NCBI RefSeq assembly: GCF_013179285.1
Contig: NZ_WVNW01000003.1
Coordinates: 1 to 64,000, forward strand
From: Roseobacter sp. HKCCD6576-2
Lineage (GTDB): Bacteria; Pseudomonadota; Alphaproteobacteria; Rhodobacterales; Rhodobacteraceae
Reading direction: 5' to 3'
Length of the DNA: 64,000 bases
The notes below the pieces were generated by a model. It worked only from the letters and a program-made list of their open reading frames with translations, did no database searches and had not been told where the DNA came from. This document shows, piece after piece, positions 28,367 to 38,208 of the stretch (position 1 is its first letter; each line of letters begins with the position of its first letter). The position numbers were made by a program, and so were the translations under genes.

Positions 28367-30325
28367 TCAGAGCGAAATGCGGAACCGCGCGAACCCATCC
28401 GGCCCGTCGCCCGCCGGTTCGATTGTCACACCTTCCACCGCATCGGAATAGGCGCTGGCCGCTGGCCCGGTGTCGAAGAGCACGGTGGTGCCGGGCATCG
28501 GCGCGAAGGACCAGTTGGCATCCGCCGCCGGATTGATCGTGCCCTGTTCGACGATATAGCGGACGATCACATCGCGGTTGGTGTCAGGCCCTTCAAAGAC
28601 CGTGGTTTCCGGTGACGCGCCGGGGAAGTTGCCGCCGCCACCCGCGCGGTAATTGTTGGTGGCGATAATGAACTGCTGATCCGGGTCGAGCGGCGCACCG
28701 TTATAGGTCAAGTTCACGATCCGCTCCGCGCCTTCGGCCACCACATTGCCATCGCGGTCATAGCGCGACGGCTGGCTGAGATCGATCTGATACTCCACCC
28801 CGTCGATCACGTCGAAATTGTAAGACGGGAAATCGGGGTTCAGAAGCACCTGATCGGCGCTGCCCGGCTCGATCTGGTTGAACATACCCGCTGAGCGTTC
28901 GAGCCAATCCTGCACCTCGGCCCCGGTCACCAGAACGGCGCGTACCGTATTGGGATAGAGGTAGAGATCGGCGACGTTTTTGATCGCCACCGCGCCCACG
29001 GCCACATCGGTATAGTATTCCGGGCCACCGCGACCGCCGGCCTTGAAGGGCGCCGCCGCCGAGAGGATCGGCAGGCCCTCATATTCTGTGCCCGCCATCA
29101 TCTGTTCGATATACCAAGTCTGCGCGTTTGAGACGACCTGAACCGAGGGGTCATCGGCCACCAGCGCGAAATAGGAATGCAGCGGCGCGGCGGTCTCCCC
29201 CACGGCACGGCGGACATAATCGAGCGTGGCATCATGTTCGGTCTGCGCTGAGGCCAGGACGGCGGGCGCGCTTTCGACGAGCGCGGTGACGGAGCGGTCT
29301 TCCTCCCGGCGCGAAATCGGCCTTGCTTCGGAGGTATGGCCGACGATGCGCCAGCCGTTGCCGTCGCGTTCCAGCATCAGGTCGACCAGACCCATATGGC
29401 TGCCCCAGAACCCGCCCATTGTGGCCGGTTTGCCCATGATCGTGCCAGCCTCGGCATCGACGCCGGGCGTGTCGGCATAGTCGGGGCCGGGGAAGACCCG
29501 GTGATGGTGCCCGGTCAGGATCGCGTCAATCCCGTCGATGGCGGCCAGCGGGATGGAGGCGTTTTCCATGCCGTCCGTATGATCTGCCGCGCCTATGCCG
29601 GAATGGCTGAGCGCGATGATCAGGTCCGCGCCTTCTTCCTTCATCTGCGGGATATAGGCGCGTGCGGTATCGACGATATCGCGGGCCATGACATTGCCTT
29701 CCAGATGGCGGCGGTCCCAGGTCATGATCTGCGGCGGAACGAAGCCGATCAGGCCGATGCGGATCGGGTGGCTCTCGCCCGCGCCATCGGTGAGCGTTTG
29801 GTCAAGGATGACATAAGGCGGCACCAGCGTGGTGTCCTCGGTTGGGCTGGCCCCCATTTCGGTCGCGACATTGGCGCAAACCATGGGGAAATCGGCCCCG
29901 GCCAGCGAGTTCATCAGGAAATTGAGGCCGTAGTTGAACTCGTGATTGCCGAGGGTTGAGCCGTCAAAGCCAAGCGTGTTCATCGCCGCGATAATCGGAT
30001 GCATGTCGCCCTCGGACATGCCGCGCTCATAGGCAATGTAATCGCCCATCGGATTGCCCTGAAGGAAGTCGCCATTGTCGAGCAAGAGCGAGTTGGTGGA
30101 TTCGTCGCGCACCGCTTGGATCAGCGAGGCGGTGCGGGCCAGCCCGACCGTATCGACGGGCCGGTCGCCGTAATAATCATAGGGGAAGACATGCACATGG
30201 ACATCCGTGGTCTCCATGATCCGGAGATGGGCTTGGTTGGCCTGCGCATTGGCAGAGAAGGGATGCAGCGCGATGAAGCTGGCGGTGGTGCCAAGGAAGG
30301 TGCGGCGGTCGAGTAGAAGTGGCAT
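28367..30325 (-). CDS. cpdB: Tat-exported 2',3'-cyclic-nucleotide 2'-phosphodiesterase/3'-nucleotidase
   Basis: This 652-residue periplasmic enzyme has a twin-arginine signal (DRRTFLGTTASFIAL, cleavage near ANAQA). The metallophosphatase domain contains TTDVHVHVFP, LLDNGDFLQGNP, LGNHEFNYG and ILTGHHHRVFPG. The C-terminal 5'-nucleotidase domain has ATNNYRAGGGGNFPG. It degrades cyclic nucleotides and 3'-nucleotides for salvage of nucleosides and phosphate. Length and domain order agree with CpdB. It is monocistronic. Confidence 0.92.
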   Translation of the reverse strand: MPLLLDRRTFLGTTASFIALHPFSANAQANQAHLRIMETTDVHVHVFPYDYYGDRPVDTVGLARTASLIQAVRDESTNSLLLDNGDFLQGNPMGDYIAYERGMSEGDMHPIIAAMNTLGFDGSTLGNHEFNYGLNFLMNSLAGADFPMVCANVATEMGASPTEDTTLVPPYVILDQTLTDGAGESHPIRIGLIGFVPPQIMTWDRRHLEGNVMARDIVDTARAYIPQMKEEGADLIIALSHSGIGAADHTDGMENASIPLAAIDGIDAILTGHHHRVFPGPDYADTPGVDAEAGTIMGKPATMGGFWGSHMGLVDLMLERDGNGWRIVGHTSEARPISRREEDRSVTALVESAPAVLASAQTEHDATLDYVRRAVGETAAPLHSYFALVADDPSVQVVSNAQTWYIEQMMAGTEYEGLPILSAAAPFKAGGRGGPEYYTDVAVGAVAIKNVADLYLYPNTVRAVLVTGAEVQDWLERSAGMFNQIEPGSADQVLLNPDFPSYNFDVIDGVEYQIDLSQPSRYDRDGNVVAEGAERIVNLTYNGAPLDPDQQFIIATNNYRAGGGGNFPGASPETTVFEGPDTNRDVIVRYIVEQGTINPAADANWSFAPMPGTTVLFDTGPAASAYSDAVEGVTIEPAGDGPDGFARFRISL

Positions 30326-30437
30326 GACGTGAGTCCCCGTTTGTCTGATGCTTTACCCTAACACCGTGCTGCGACATGGCGATTATCATCAAGCAACGGA
30401 TTGATGACATGCGCCATTTCCCGCCGATCGCGCATGC

Positions 30438-30466
30438 AAAAGGCGGCCCGCGAAGAGCCGCCTTTT
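30438..30466. terminator. Terminator of the pyrophosphatase gene
   Basis: The 10-bp stem AAAAGGCGGC/GCCGCCTTTT (30438-30447 with 30457-30466) lies 22 bases past the minus-strand pyrophosphatase stop and is symmetrical enough to act both ways. Confidence 0.85.
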
Positions 30467-30487
30467 CAAACTGTTACACGCGGTTGG

Positions 30488-31411
30488 TCAGAGCGTCAGA
30501 TTCGGAATGATCTGCTTTTTGCGGCTGACAACGCCGGGCAGGACGACCGTGTCGCCGTCACCGCAGACCGTGGCGAAGCTCTTTTCAGCCAGTTCTTTGG
30601 TCAGTTCATTGGGGATCAGCATGGTGGATTCCTCGTTGAGAATATCCACAATGAAGAGCAGCACCTGATCAACGCTATCCTCGAGCGCGACGGTCGGCAT
30701 CGTCTCCATCAGGCTGGCTTTGCGAGCCAGAACGGTCTCGGGCGAGGTCGTCTCAAGCACAGAGACGCGGAAGCTTTTGCCGCCCACTTCGTATTCCTTA
30801 CTGTCCATACGCAGCAGCTCGGAATCGGAGAATTCAGAGACATCGGATTTGGCCGCGAACATCTCGGCGGCATAGCTAGGGATGTCGATGCCGAGGTCTT
30901 TGGCCAGCGCTTCGGCCACTTCACGATCCACATCCGTGGTCGTGGGCGAGCGGAATTCCAGTGTGTCCGACAGAATGCAGGACAGCATCGCGCCCTTGAT
31001 GCTTTCCGGCATCTTCGCGGCGTCCTCGCCCATCAGGTCATGCATGATCGTGGCGGTGCAGGCGACGGGGCGGATGGTGATGTCGATCGGGCCTTTGGTT
31101 TCCAGCCCGCCGACCAGCTTGTGGTGGTCGATGATGGCCAGGATATCGGCGCTGTTGATCGCCTCGGGCAGCTCAGCGGGGTTGTTTGTGTCGACGATCA
31201 CGACAGGCGTGTCTTCGGCGACCTCGGAAATGATCTCGGGCTTGGCGAGCGACCAGCGCTCGAGCACGAAGGCGGCTTCGGTATTGGGTTCCCCCAAAAG
31301 CCGCGCCTCCGCAGCTTGGCCTTTCACTTCGGAGAGGTACCAGGCCCAGATGACCGGCGAGCCGGTGGAATCAGTGTCTGGCGATTTATGGCCGAATACG
31401 AGCGTGGTCAT
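30488..31411 (-). CDS. ppaC: Manganese-dependent inorganic pyrophosphatase (family II)
   Basis: This 307-residue DHH-family protein has the N-terminal VFGHKSPDTDSTGSP, the IDHHKL motif, LSCILSDTLEF and the C-terminal SRKKQIIPN motif. All are diagnostic of family II pyrophosphatases, which use Mn2+ or Co2+ and are faster than family I. It hydrolyses pyrophosphate from biosynthetic reactions in the cytosol. It is monocistronic, with a terminator downstream. Confidence 0.95.
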   Translation of the reverse strand: MTTLVFGHKSPDTDSTGSPVIWAWYLSEVKGQAAEARLLGEPNTEAAFVLERWSLAKPEIISEVAEDTPVVIVDTNNPAELPEAINSADILAIIDHHKLVGGLETKGPIDITIRPVACTATIMHDLMGEDAAKMPESIKGAMLSCILSDTLEFRSPTTTDVDREVAEALAKDLGIDIPSYAAEMFAAKSDVSEFSDSELLRMDSKEYEVGGKSFRVSVLETTSPETVLARKASLMETMPTVALEDSVDQVLLFIVDILNEESTMLIPNELTKELAEKSFATVCGDGDTVVLPGVVSRKKQIIPNLTL

Positions 31412-31509
31412 GGGGCGGATCCCGTCATGTTGTCTGATGTCGGGGGCCTCTTACCCCTAAGGCCGCGGCTTGTCAGGTGCAAAGACTGACGCAGCTTCGG
31501 CTTTCGATG

Positions 31510-32019
31510 CTATTGACCAGGCGCGGGGCTGATGGGAACAAGCTCGTCCGCCAGAAGGTCGTCCAAGAAAAGGCTCAACAGTTCCAGTCGGCCGGACACC
31601 TTGGCCTTGCGATAGACAGCGGCACATTGGGCTTTGACCGTGCCCAGTTTCGTGGCGCGAAGCTCGGCCATATCGGCGATTGCAAAGCCCTTCAGTGCCA
31701 AGATCGCCACTTCGCGTTCCGCCGCCGTCAGCGACCATTCAGCAAAGCGGGTTTCCAGAAGATCGGTGAAGGCGCCCGAGGCGACTTTCAACTGATCCGA
31801 CAGGCGGCGCTGTTGGCTCATCATCTGGCGCAGTTCGGAGGCCGTGAAGGCGAGGCTGACAAAGAGCGCGATGGTCACGACCGCTTCGGCCAGGTCGCTT
31901 TCGACCAGCAACAGCCCCATACCGGGGCTGATGAAATCGAGCGTGATGTCGAGCAGAAAATAGGCGCAGCAGATAGCTTGGAGCGCGAACAGCCCCCAAA
32001 GAACAGTATTCCGCGACAT
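31510..32019 (-). CDS. Membrane-anchored LuxR-type helix-turn-helix protein
   Basis: This 169-residue protein has two hydrophobic segments near the N-terminus (about 7-25 and 44-60). A short coil follows, then a LuxR/GerE-type helix-turn-helix (about 95-155, with LTAAEREVAILALKGFAIAD and LGTVKAQCAAVYRKAKVSGR). This suggests a transcription factor tethered to the inner membrane. No sensor domain beyond the membrane segments is seen. Its target is unknown; the next gene downstream in the opposite direction of reading is the pyrophosphatase. Confidence 0.75.
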   Translation of the reverse strand: MSRNTVLWGLFALQAICCAYFLLDITLDFISPGMGLLLVESDLAEAVVTIALFVSLAFTASELRQMMSQQRRLSDQLKVASGAFTDLLETRFAEWSLTAAEREVAILALKGFAIADMAELRATKLGTVKAQCAAVYRKAKVSGRLELLSLFLDDLLADELVPISPAPGQ

Positions 32020-32038
32020 CCGTCATCCCCTTTGGCTG

Positions 32039-32063
32039 CGTCCCCCGGGAACCCCGAGGGACG
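32039..32063. other. GC-rich hairpin between LuxR-type and PepSY genes
   Basis: CGTCCC (32039-32044) pairs with GGGACG (32058-32063), with inner CCGGG/CCCCG pairing. It lies between two minus-strand genes; there is no T-run. It may be a weak terminator or mRNA-stabilising hairpin after the PepSY gene. Confidence 0.35.
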
Positions 32064-32077
32064 TGGCTTTGGCCTGC

Positions 32078-32338
32078 TTAGTCCTCAAGCTCAATCTCGG
32101 TCACCATACCGGTTTCAAGCGAGACCTCAATTTCATAGGTCTGCCCATCCATCATGGCATAGGCTTCGAACTCGTCATCTTCGATTTCGGTTTCGGTGAT
32201 CTCATAGCCTTGCGCGGCCAAGAAGGCGGTGATTTCGGCCTCTGTTGTGCCGGCTCTGTCTCCCTCATTCATCTGCGCGAAGGCGATACCGGGGATCAGG
32301 AGCGCGGCGAGGGCGGTGGCTTTGGTCAGGTTCAACAT
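32078..32338 (-). CDS. Small exported PepSY-like domain protein
   Basis: This 86-residue protein has a Sec signal peptide (MLNLTKATALAALLIPGIAFAQ). The acidic mature part of about 64 residues resembles a single PepSY-type unit: AEITAFLAAQGYEITETEIE followed by YEIEVSLETGMVTEIELED. The start is fixed by AGGAC 5 bases before the ATG. It is probably periplasmic; such domains bind ligands or inhibit peptidases, but nothing specific can be said here. Confidence 0.75.
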   Translation of the reverse strand: MLNLTKATALAALLIPGIAFAQMNEGDRAGTTEAEITAFLAAQGYEITETEIEDDEFEAYAMMDGQTYEIEVSLETGMVTEIELED

Positions 32339-32686
32339 GAGATGTCCTTTCAAATCGTCTTGGGTGCCGCGGGATTGCGGCTTGGGTGGATCTGGGGGGC
32401 ATGCACCGCCGGACGGAATTGGACTTTCGGGGGAGGTATTGCGGACTAGGCCGAAGGTTTACGTCGATTTCCTTGGGTGATCTCGCCGTTTGACGCGGGC
32501 GGTGCAGACCTTTGATCTGCGATCCGGGGATTTGGCCAATGCAGCGCGCCGATGAGGGCTCAGGTTTTCTGCGAGCCGCCCGTTGACTCGGGTCCAGGCT
32601 TTGCCTATCTCCGCTCCGTTATCACTCAAGAGAGACGAGTGCTAACGCCATGGGAGAAACCAACGAACCGAAGGAGTGTTCGAGAG
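32339..32686 (+). promoter_or_regulatory. groESL upstream region
   Basis: This 348-base region contains no gene. It holds a weak GCAGA/TCTGC hairpin (32504-32520), then the groES promoter. TTGACT (32583-32588) and TATCTC (32606-32611) are separated by 17 bases, and a CIRCE operator follows at the predicted transcription start. Confidence 0.7.
32619..32645. promoter_or_regulatory. CIRCE element (HrcA operator)
   Basis: TTATCACTC (32619-32627), nine bases, then GAGTGCTAA (32637-32645). This is the CIRCE consensus TTAGCACTC-N9-GAGTGCTAA with one mismatch in the left arm. It overlaps the expected start of groES transcription, so HrcA would repress groESL without stress. Confidence 0.92.
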
Positions 32687-32974
32687 ATGGCTTTTACACC
32701 GCTGCATGACCGTGTGTTGGTCGAACGCGTCGAAAGCGACGAGAAAACCGCAGGCGGGCTGATCATCCCCGACAGCGCGAAAGAGAAACCCGCCGAGGGC
32801 CTGGTTGTGGCCGTGGGCGCAGGCGCCAAAGACGATGATGGCGACCGGATCGCCATGGACGTCAAAGAAGGCGACAAAATCCTGTTCGGCAAATGGTCGG
32901 GCACGGAAGTCACCGTTGACGGCAAAGAGCTGTTGATCATGAAGGAAAGCGACATCCTCGGCATCATCGCCTGA
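32687..32974 (+). CDS. groES: Co-chaperonin GroES
   Basis: This 95-residue Hsp10 has the mobile-loop region [20 protein letters not shown] and the C-terminal [10 protein letters not shown]. It caps the GroEL ring as a heptamer during protein folding in the cytosol. The ATG at 32687 follows AAGGAG by 10 bases; the frame is open further upstream across the promoter, but that part is not coding. It is followed by groEL after 42 bases. Confidence 0.98.
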   Translation: MAFTPLHDRVLVERVESDEKTAGGLIIPDSAKEKPAEGLVVAVGAGAKDDDGDRIAMDVKEGDKILFGKWSGTEVTVDGKELLIMKESDILGIIA

Positions 32975-33007
32975 GCACAACGCTTCCAATCCCAATCTAT
33001 TCAATAG

Positions 33008-34660
<1,653 letters not shown>

Positions 34661-34718
34661 GCACCGAATTCGCATCGCGAATTCGTGCATCGCCTGGCAG
34701 GCGCTTTCCAAAGGAAAG
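34661..34718 (+). other. Series of inverted repeats in the groEL 3' region
   Basis: Directly after the groEL stop lies a 12-bp hairpin with one bulge (34661-34688, arms GCAC-C-GAATTCGC and GCGAATTCGTGC). It is followed by GCCTG-G-CAGGC (34692-34702) and CTTTCC-AAA-GGAAAG (34704-34718). None has a T-run; they precede the real terminator and may protect the mRNA 3' end. Confidence 0.5.
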
Positions 34719-34749
34719 ATGCCAAACGGGCCAAGCCGATAGCATTGAG

Positions 34750-34778
34750 AGAGGCGCTGCATCTGCGGCGCCTCTTTT
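34750..34778 (+). terminator. groESL terminator
   Basis: The 8-bp stem AGAGGCGC/GCGCCTCT (34750-34757 with 34768-34775) is followed by TTTT, about 90 bases past the groEL stop. Confidence 0.88.
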
Positions 34779-34857
34779 CTTTGCCGCGGCCCGAGCGCCC
34801 CCTTTTCTTCTCCGCGCAACCCGTGCCATCGTCTGCCTGAAAGCGAAAGGACATGGG

Positions 34858-35703
34858 ATGGAGCGGATTGGTGTTGTCGGCCTTGGCCGGATGGGCGGTG
34901 CGATGGCCCAGAGATTTCAAGCTGAAGGGGTGCCGGTAACGGGCTGGACCCGCAGTGGGCGCGGTGTCGCGGGCATTGCATCGGCACCGGATCTCGCCGC
35001 GCTTGTGGCGGAGAGCGATGTTTTGGTGCTGTCACTTTATGATGACGCGGCAGTGACCGATATGCTTGACGCCCTCTTGGCGCTCGATCTGACAGGCAAG
35101 CTGATCGTCGAGACCAGCACGGTCGCGCCGTCCTGCCTCACCGACCGGATTGAGGCCTTTGCCGCCAAAGGCGCGGGTGCGGTGGATGCGCCGATTGCGG
35201 GCGGGCCGGAGCTGGTTCTGGCCGGGCAATGCGGCATTTTCGTGGGCGGTGAGGATGTCGCGGCCAAACGTGCGCTTACGGTGCTTGCGGCGCTGACCGA
35301 GCGGGTCTTTCATGTGGGCCCGCTTGGCACCGGTATGGTCATGAAAGTCATCAATAATTCGATGTTGCAGACTTATGTCACCGGCCTTGTGGAGATGATG
35401 CGGCTGGCCAAACGCGCGGGTCTGCCGCTGGAGACGGCGATCAAGATCGTCAGCCATGGCCCTGCGGGGGTGCCGATGGTGGCGGCCCGTATTCCGAAAA
35501 TCCTAGGCGAGGATAAAGAGGTTGGGTTTACCGTCGCGGGTATCCTGAAGGACAATGAAGTGTTTCAGCGGGTCGCGCGGGATTTTGGTGTCGAAGCTCC
35601 GTCTCTTGCGGCGGCTGAGTTGATGCAGAACGAAGGCATCGCTTTGGGCCTTGCCGATCAGGACCCTGCTGCGTTGATTGCCGAGGCCTATGCCCGCGCC
35701 TGA
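34858..35703 (+). CDS. NAD(P)-dependent 3-hydroxyisobutyrate dehydrogenase family oxidoreductase
   Basis: This 281-residue beta-hydroxyacid dehydrogenase has the N-terminal dinucleotide-binding IGVVGLGRMGGAMAQRF, the substrate-binding VDAPIAGGPELVLAGQ, and the catalytic-lysine region GTGMVMKVINNSM. Members oxidise 3-hydroxyisobutyrate, tartronate semialdehyde or related acids, or reduce succinic semialdehyde; the actual substrate is unknown. Its end overlaps the following PhnM start by 14 bases. Confidence 0.87.
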   Translation: MERIGVVGLGRMGGAMAQRFQAEGVPVTGWTRSGRGVAGIASAPDLAALVAESDVLVLSLYDDAAVTDMLDALLALDLTGKLIVETSTVAPSCLTDRIEAFAAKGAGAVDAPIAGGPELVLAGQCGIFVGGEDVAAKRALTVLAALTERVFHVGPLGTGMVMKVINNSMLQTYVTGLVEMMRLAKRAGLPLETAIKIVSHGPAGVPMVAARIPKILGEDKEVGFTVAGILKDNEVFQRVARDFGVEAPSLAAAELMQNEGIALGLADQDPAALIAEAYARA

Positions 35704-36844
35704 CCCCGCCCATTTGCCACCGCTGACCTTCCGAGGCGCAGAGGTTTTGCGTCCCGATGGTGTGGTGCGCGATGATCTGTGCTTGGCAGACGGAGCCGTG
35801 ACGGAGGCGCAAGGCCGGGTTGTGGACCTGAGCGGTTTCCTGGTTCTCCCTGGCATTGTCGACGTGCATGGCGACGCCTTTGAGCGGCATCTGGCGCCCC
35901 GGCGCGGGGCGGTGACTGATCTGTCCCTCGGGCTTCGCGCGGTTGAGACGGAACTTGCGGCCAATGGCATCACGACCGCCTGGTTGGCGCAGTTCTGGAG
36001 CTGGGAAGGTGGGATGCGCGGCCCGGAATTCGCAGTGTCTTTGGCGGAGGCGCTGGCGGCTTATGAGGCGCAGCTTGACCTGCGGATGCAGTTGCGGCTG
36101 GAGATCGGCTGTCACGCGGATTTTGATGCGGTGTGTGCCCTGATCAAACGGCATCGGATTGGGTATGTGGTGGTGAACGACCACCTGCCGCATCGCGCGC
36201 TGTCGCAAGGAAAACGCCCCCCGCGCCTGGAGGGCCAAGCGCTGAAATCGCGCCGCTCCCCTGCGGATCACCTGGCGCTGTTGCAGCGTTTACACGACGG
36301 AATGCCGGAGGCCCGCGCGGCCCTACCCGATCTGGCGGCGGCACTCAGGGCGGATGGGGTGATTTTGGGCAGCCATGACGATGAGGCAGCTGAGGCGCGG
36401 GCCCTGTTCCGGGCGCTTGGCGTCGGTATTTCGGAATTCCCGACTACGAAAGCCGCGGCGCAGGGAGCAAAGGCGGCGGGGGATCCGGTTGTGATGGGCG
36501 CGCCCAATGTGCTTCGGGGCGGGAGCCATGACGGACGGCTCTCCGCCGAAGAGGTGATTGCCGAGGGCGCGGTGACGGCGCTGGCGTCGGATTATCATTA
36601 CCCGACGCCGCTTCAGGCAGCGTTCAAATTGGCCGATACCGGGATGCCGCTGGCCACAGCCTGGGGATTGGTCTCGACAGGTCCGGCGCGGATGATGGGC
36701 CTGACGGATCGCGGCGCACTCGCGCCCGGACAGCGGGCCGATCTGGTGATCGTCGAGGCGGGCACACGCCGCGTGGCCGGAACCATCGCCGGCGGGCGGA
36801 TGGCGTATTTGGCCGGGGAGCTGGCGTTGAGGATGATCCAATGA
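35690..36844 (+). CDS. phnM: Alpha-D-ribose 1-methylphosphonate 5-triphosphate diphosphatase (PhnM-like)
   Basis: This 384-residue amidohydrolase-fold protein has VLPGIVDVHGDAFERHLAPR (metal region), VVNDHLPHRAL, VILGSHDDEA, FPTTKAAAQGAKAAGDPVVMG and ALASDYHYPTP. This is the PhnM pattern. PhnM releases pyrophosphate from a ribose phosphonate intermediate of the C-P lyase pathway, but the other phn genes are not in this window. It overlaps the preceding dehydrogenase and the following transporter (ATGA), suggesting an operon with a different or extra role. An ATG at 35678 is an alternative start. Confidence 0.82.
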   Translation: MPAPDPAHLPPLTFRGAEVLRPDGVVRDDLCLADGAVTEAQGRVVDLSGFLVLPGIVDVHGDAFERHLAPRRGAVTDLSLGLRAVETELAANGITTAWLAQFWSWEGGMRGPEFAVSLAEALAAYEAQLDLRMQLRLEIGCHADFDAVCALIKRHRIGYVVVNDHLPHRALSQGKRPPRLEGQALKSRRSPADHLALLQRLHDGMPEARAALPDLAAALRADGVILGSHDDEAAEARALFRALGVGISEFPTTKAAAQGAKAAGDPVVMGAPNVLRGGSHDGRLSAEEVIAEGAVTALASDYHYPTPLQAAFKLADTGMPLATAWGLVSTGPARMMGLTDRGALAPGQRADLVIVEAGTRRVAGTIAGGRMAYLAGELALRMIQ

Positions 36845-37707
36845 TGCGCCTGATCCTGCTCACCTGCCTGACCATGGTGGCCTTTGCCGCCAACTCGATC
36901 CTCAATCGGATGGCGGTTGGCGCGGGCCATATCGGAGCGCTGGAATTCTCGCTCATTCGGGTCATTGCCGGTGCCGTAATGCTGGCAGCTTTGGTGGTGC
37001 TGAGCCGAAAAAGCTTGCCGATCTTCCAAGCGAGACGGCTTTGGGGGGCATTCGTGCTTAGCCTCTATCTCCTCGGGTTCTCGGTTGCCTATCTGCAGCT
37101 TGATGCGGGGCTTGGCGCGTTGATCCTCTTCGGCGTTGTGCAGGTGACGATGTTTGGCGGTGCCCTTGTCGCGGGTGATGCGGTGCCACGCCGCCGATGG
37201 ATCGGCGCAGGTTTGGCGCTTGCCGGGCTGATCTGGCTGATGTGGCCGGGGGAGGCCTTTGCGGTTCCACTGATCGCGAGCGGGATGATGGTGCTCGCGG
37301 GTGTCGGGTGGGGCCTCTATTCCTTGGCGGGGCGTGGCGCCAAGGAGCCCTTGGCGGATACGGCGGCGAATTTCATCCTGGCGGTGCCGATGTTTTGGCT
37401 GCCGATGCTGTTTTTGCCGGTGCAGTTGGATGCGGTCGCGACCACCCAGATCGGCGTTATCCTGGCGGTGATCTGCGGCGCGGTGACGTCGGGCCTAGGA
37501 TATGCGCTTTGGTATACGGTTCTCCCGCGTTTGGGTGCGTCAGCCGGTGGATTGGTGCAATTGACCGTCCCAGTGATCGCCATCCTGGGCGGGGTGGCTT
37601 TGTTGGGTGAGGCGGTAAGCTGGCGGCTTGTGGGGGCCAGTGCTCTGGTTTTGGGCGGGATTGCCTATGGATTGGTTCAGCGCAAGATCGGCTCCAACGG
37701 ATCATAA
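36841..37707 (+). CDS. EamA/DMT family transporter
   Basis: This 288-residue inner-membrane protein has about ten hydrophobic helices in two EamA repeats, the first beginning ILLTCLTMVAFAANSILNRM and the second GMMVLAGVGWGLYSLAGRG. DMT proteins export metabolites or amino acids; the substrate cannot be predicted. Its ATG overlaps the PhnM stop by 4 bases. Its 3' end overlaps the end of the convergent Nudix gene by 31 bases. Confidence 0.88.
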   Translation: MMRLILLTCLTMVAFAANSILNRMAVGAGHIGALEFSLIRVIAGAVMLAALVVLSRKSLPIFQARRLWGAFVLSLYLLGFSVAYLQLDAGLGALILFGVVQVTMFGGALVAGDAVPRRRWIGAGLALAGLIWLMWPGEAFAVPLIASGMMVLAGVGWGLYSLAGRGAKEPLADTAANFILAVPMFWLPMLFLPVQLDAVATTQIGVILAVICGAVTSGLGYALWYTVLPRLGASAGGLVQLTVPVIAILGGVALLGEAVSWRLVGASALVLGGIAYGLVQRKIGSNGS

Positions 37708-38120
37708 ATCAGACCATCGCCCCAGGCAGCTTCGGCCAAGCTGTCGGGTTTCACGCGCAGGGTTTCGAGGTCATCACGTGTGACGAGGCGGCGATGGCTG
37801 ACGACGCCTTCGGGATCGGTCCAATGGTCCGAAATCTGACCCGCCTCATGGGTCACGCGGAAATAGATGTCGACCTGGTGGAAACTGCCTTTGGGATCAT
37901 GGAATTCATTGACCAGACAGGGCGCATCGACGGAGATCGTCAGCCCGGTTTCCTCATGAAACTCGCGGATCAGATTATCGGGCAGTGAGCTGCCCCGATC
38001 CACGCCGCCGCCCGGGGCGCACCAAAGGTCGGTGCGACCGGGCCAGGCATTGACCAGAAGCAAGCGGTTTTCGATGAGAAGCAGGCCGCGGACGGAGAGC
38101 CGGGGATTGGGGTTCGACAT
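37677..38120 (-). CDS. NUDIX hydrolase
   Basis: This 147-residue Nudix protein has the box GGGVDRGSSLPDNLI followed by REFHEETGL. The REFHEE metal-binding part is intact, but the upstream Glu of the GX5E pattern is a Ser. The family hydrolyses nucleoside diphosphate-linked compounds. The ATG at 38120 (MSNPNPRLSVRGLLLI) fits the fold start; upstream in-frame residues are not supported. It overlaps the EamA gene tail to tail. Confidence 0.85.
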   Translation of the reverse strand: MSNPNPRLSVRGLLLIENRLLLVNAWPGRTDLWCAPGGGVDRGSSLPDNLIREFHEETGLTISVDAPCLVNEFHDPKGSFHQVDIYFRVTHEAGQISDHWTDPEGVVSHRRLVTRDDLETLRVKPDSLAEAAWGDGLIYDPLEPILR

Positions 38121-38208
38121 GGACCCGATGCTGCCCCGAGCCGCGCAGAGGCGCAACTGGAGGATTTCCCCCCTCGCAGGGGGCGCTTTGCGGCCTTAGA
38201 TAGGGGAT

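Noticed and set aside
35690-36844. A C-P lyase (phn) operon
   Set aside because: Only a PhnM-like gene is present; no phnG-L homolog is in the window.
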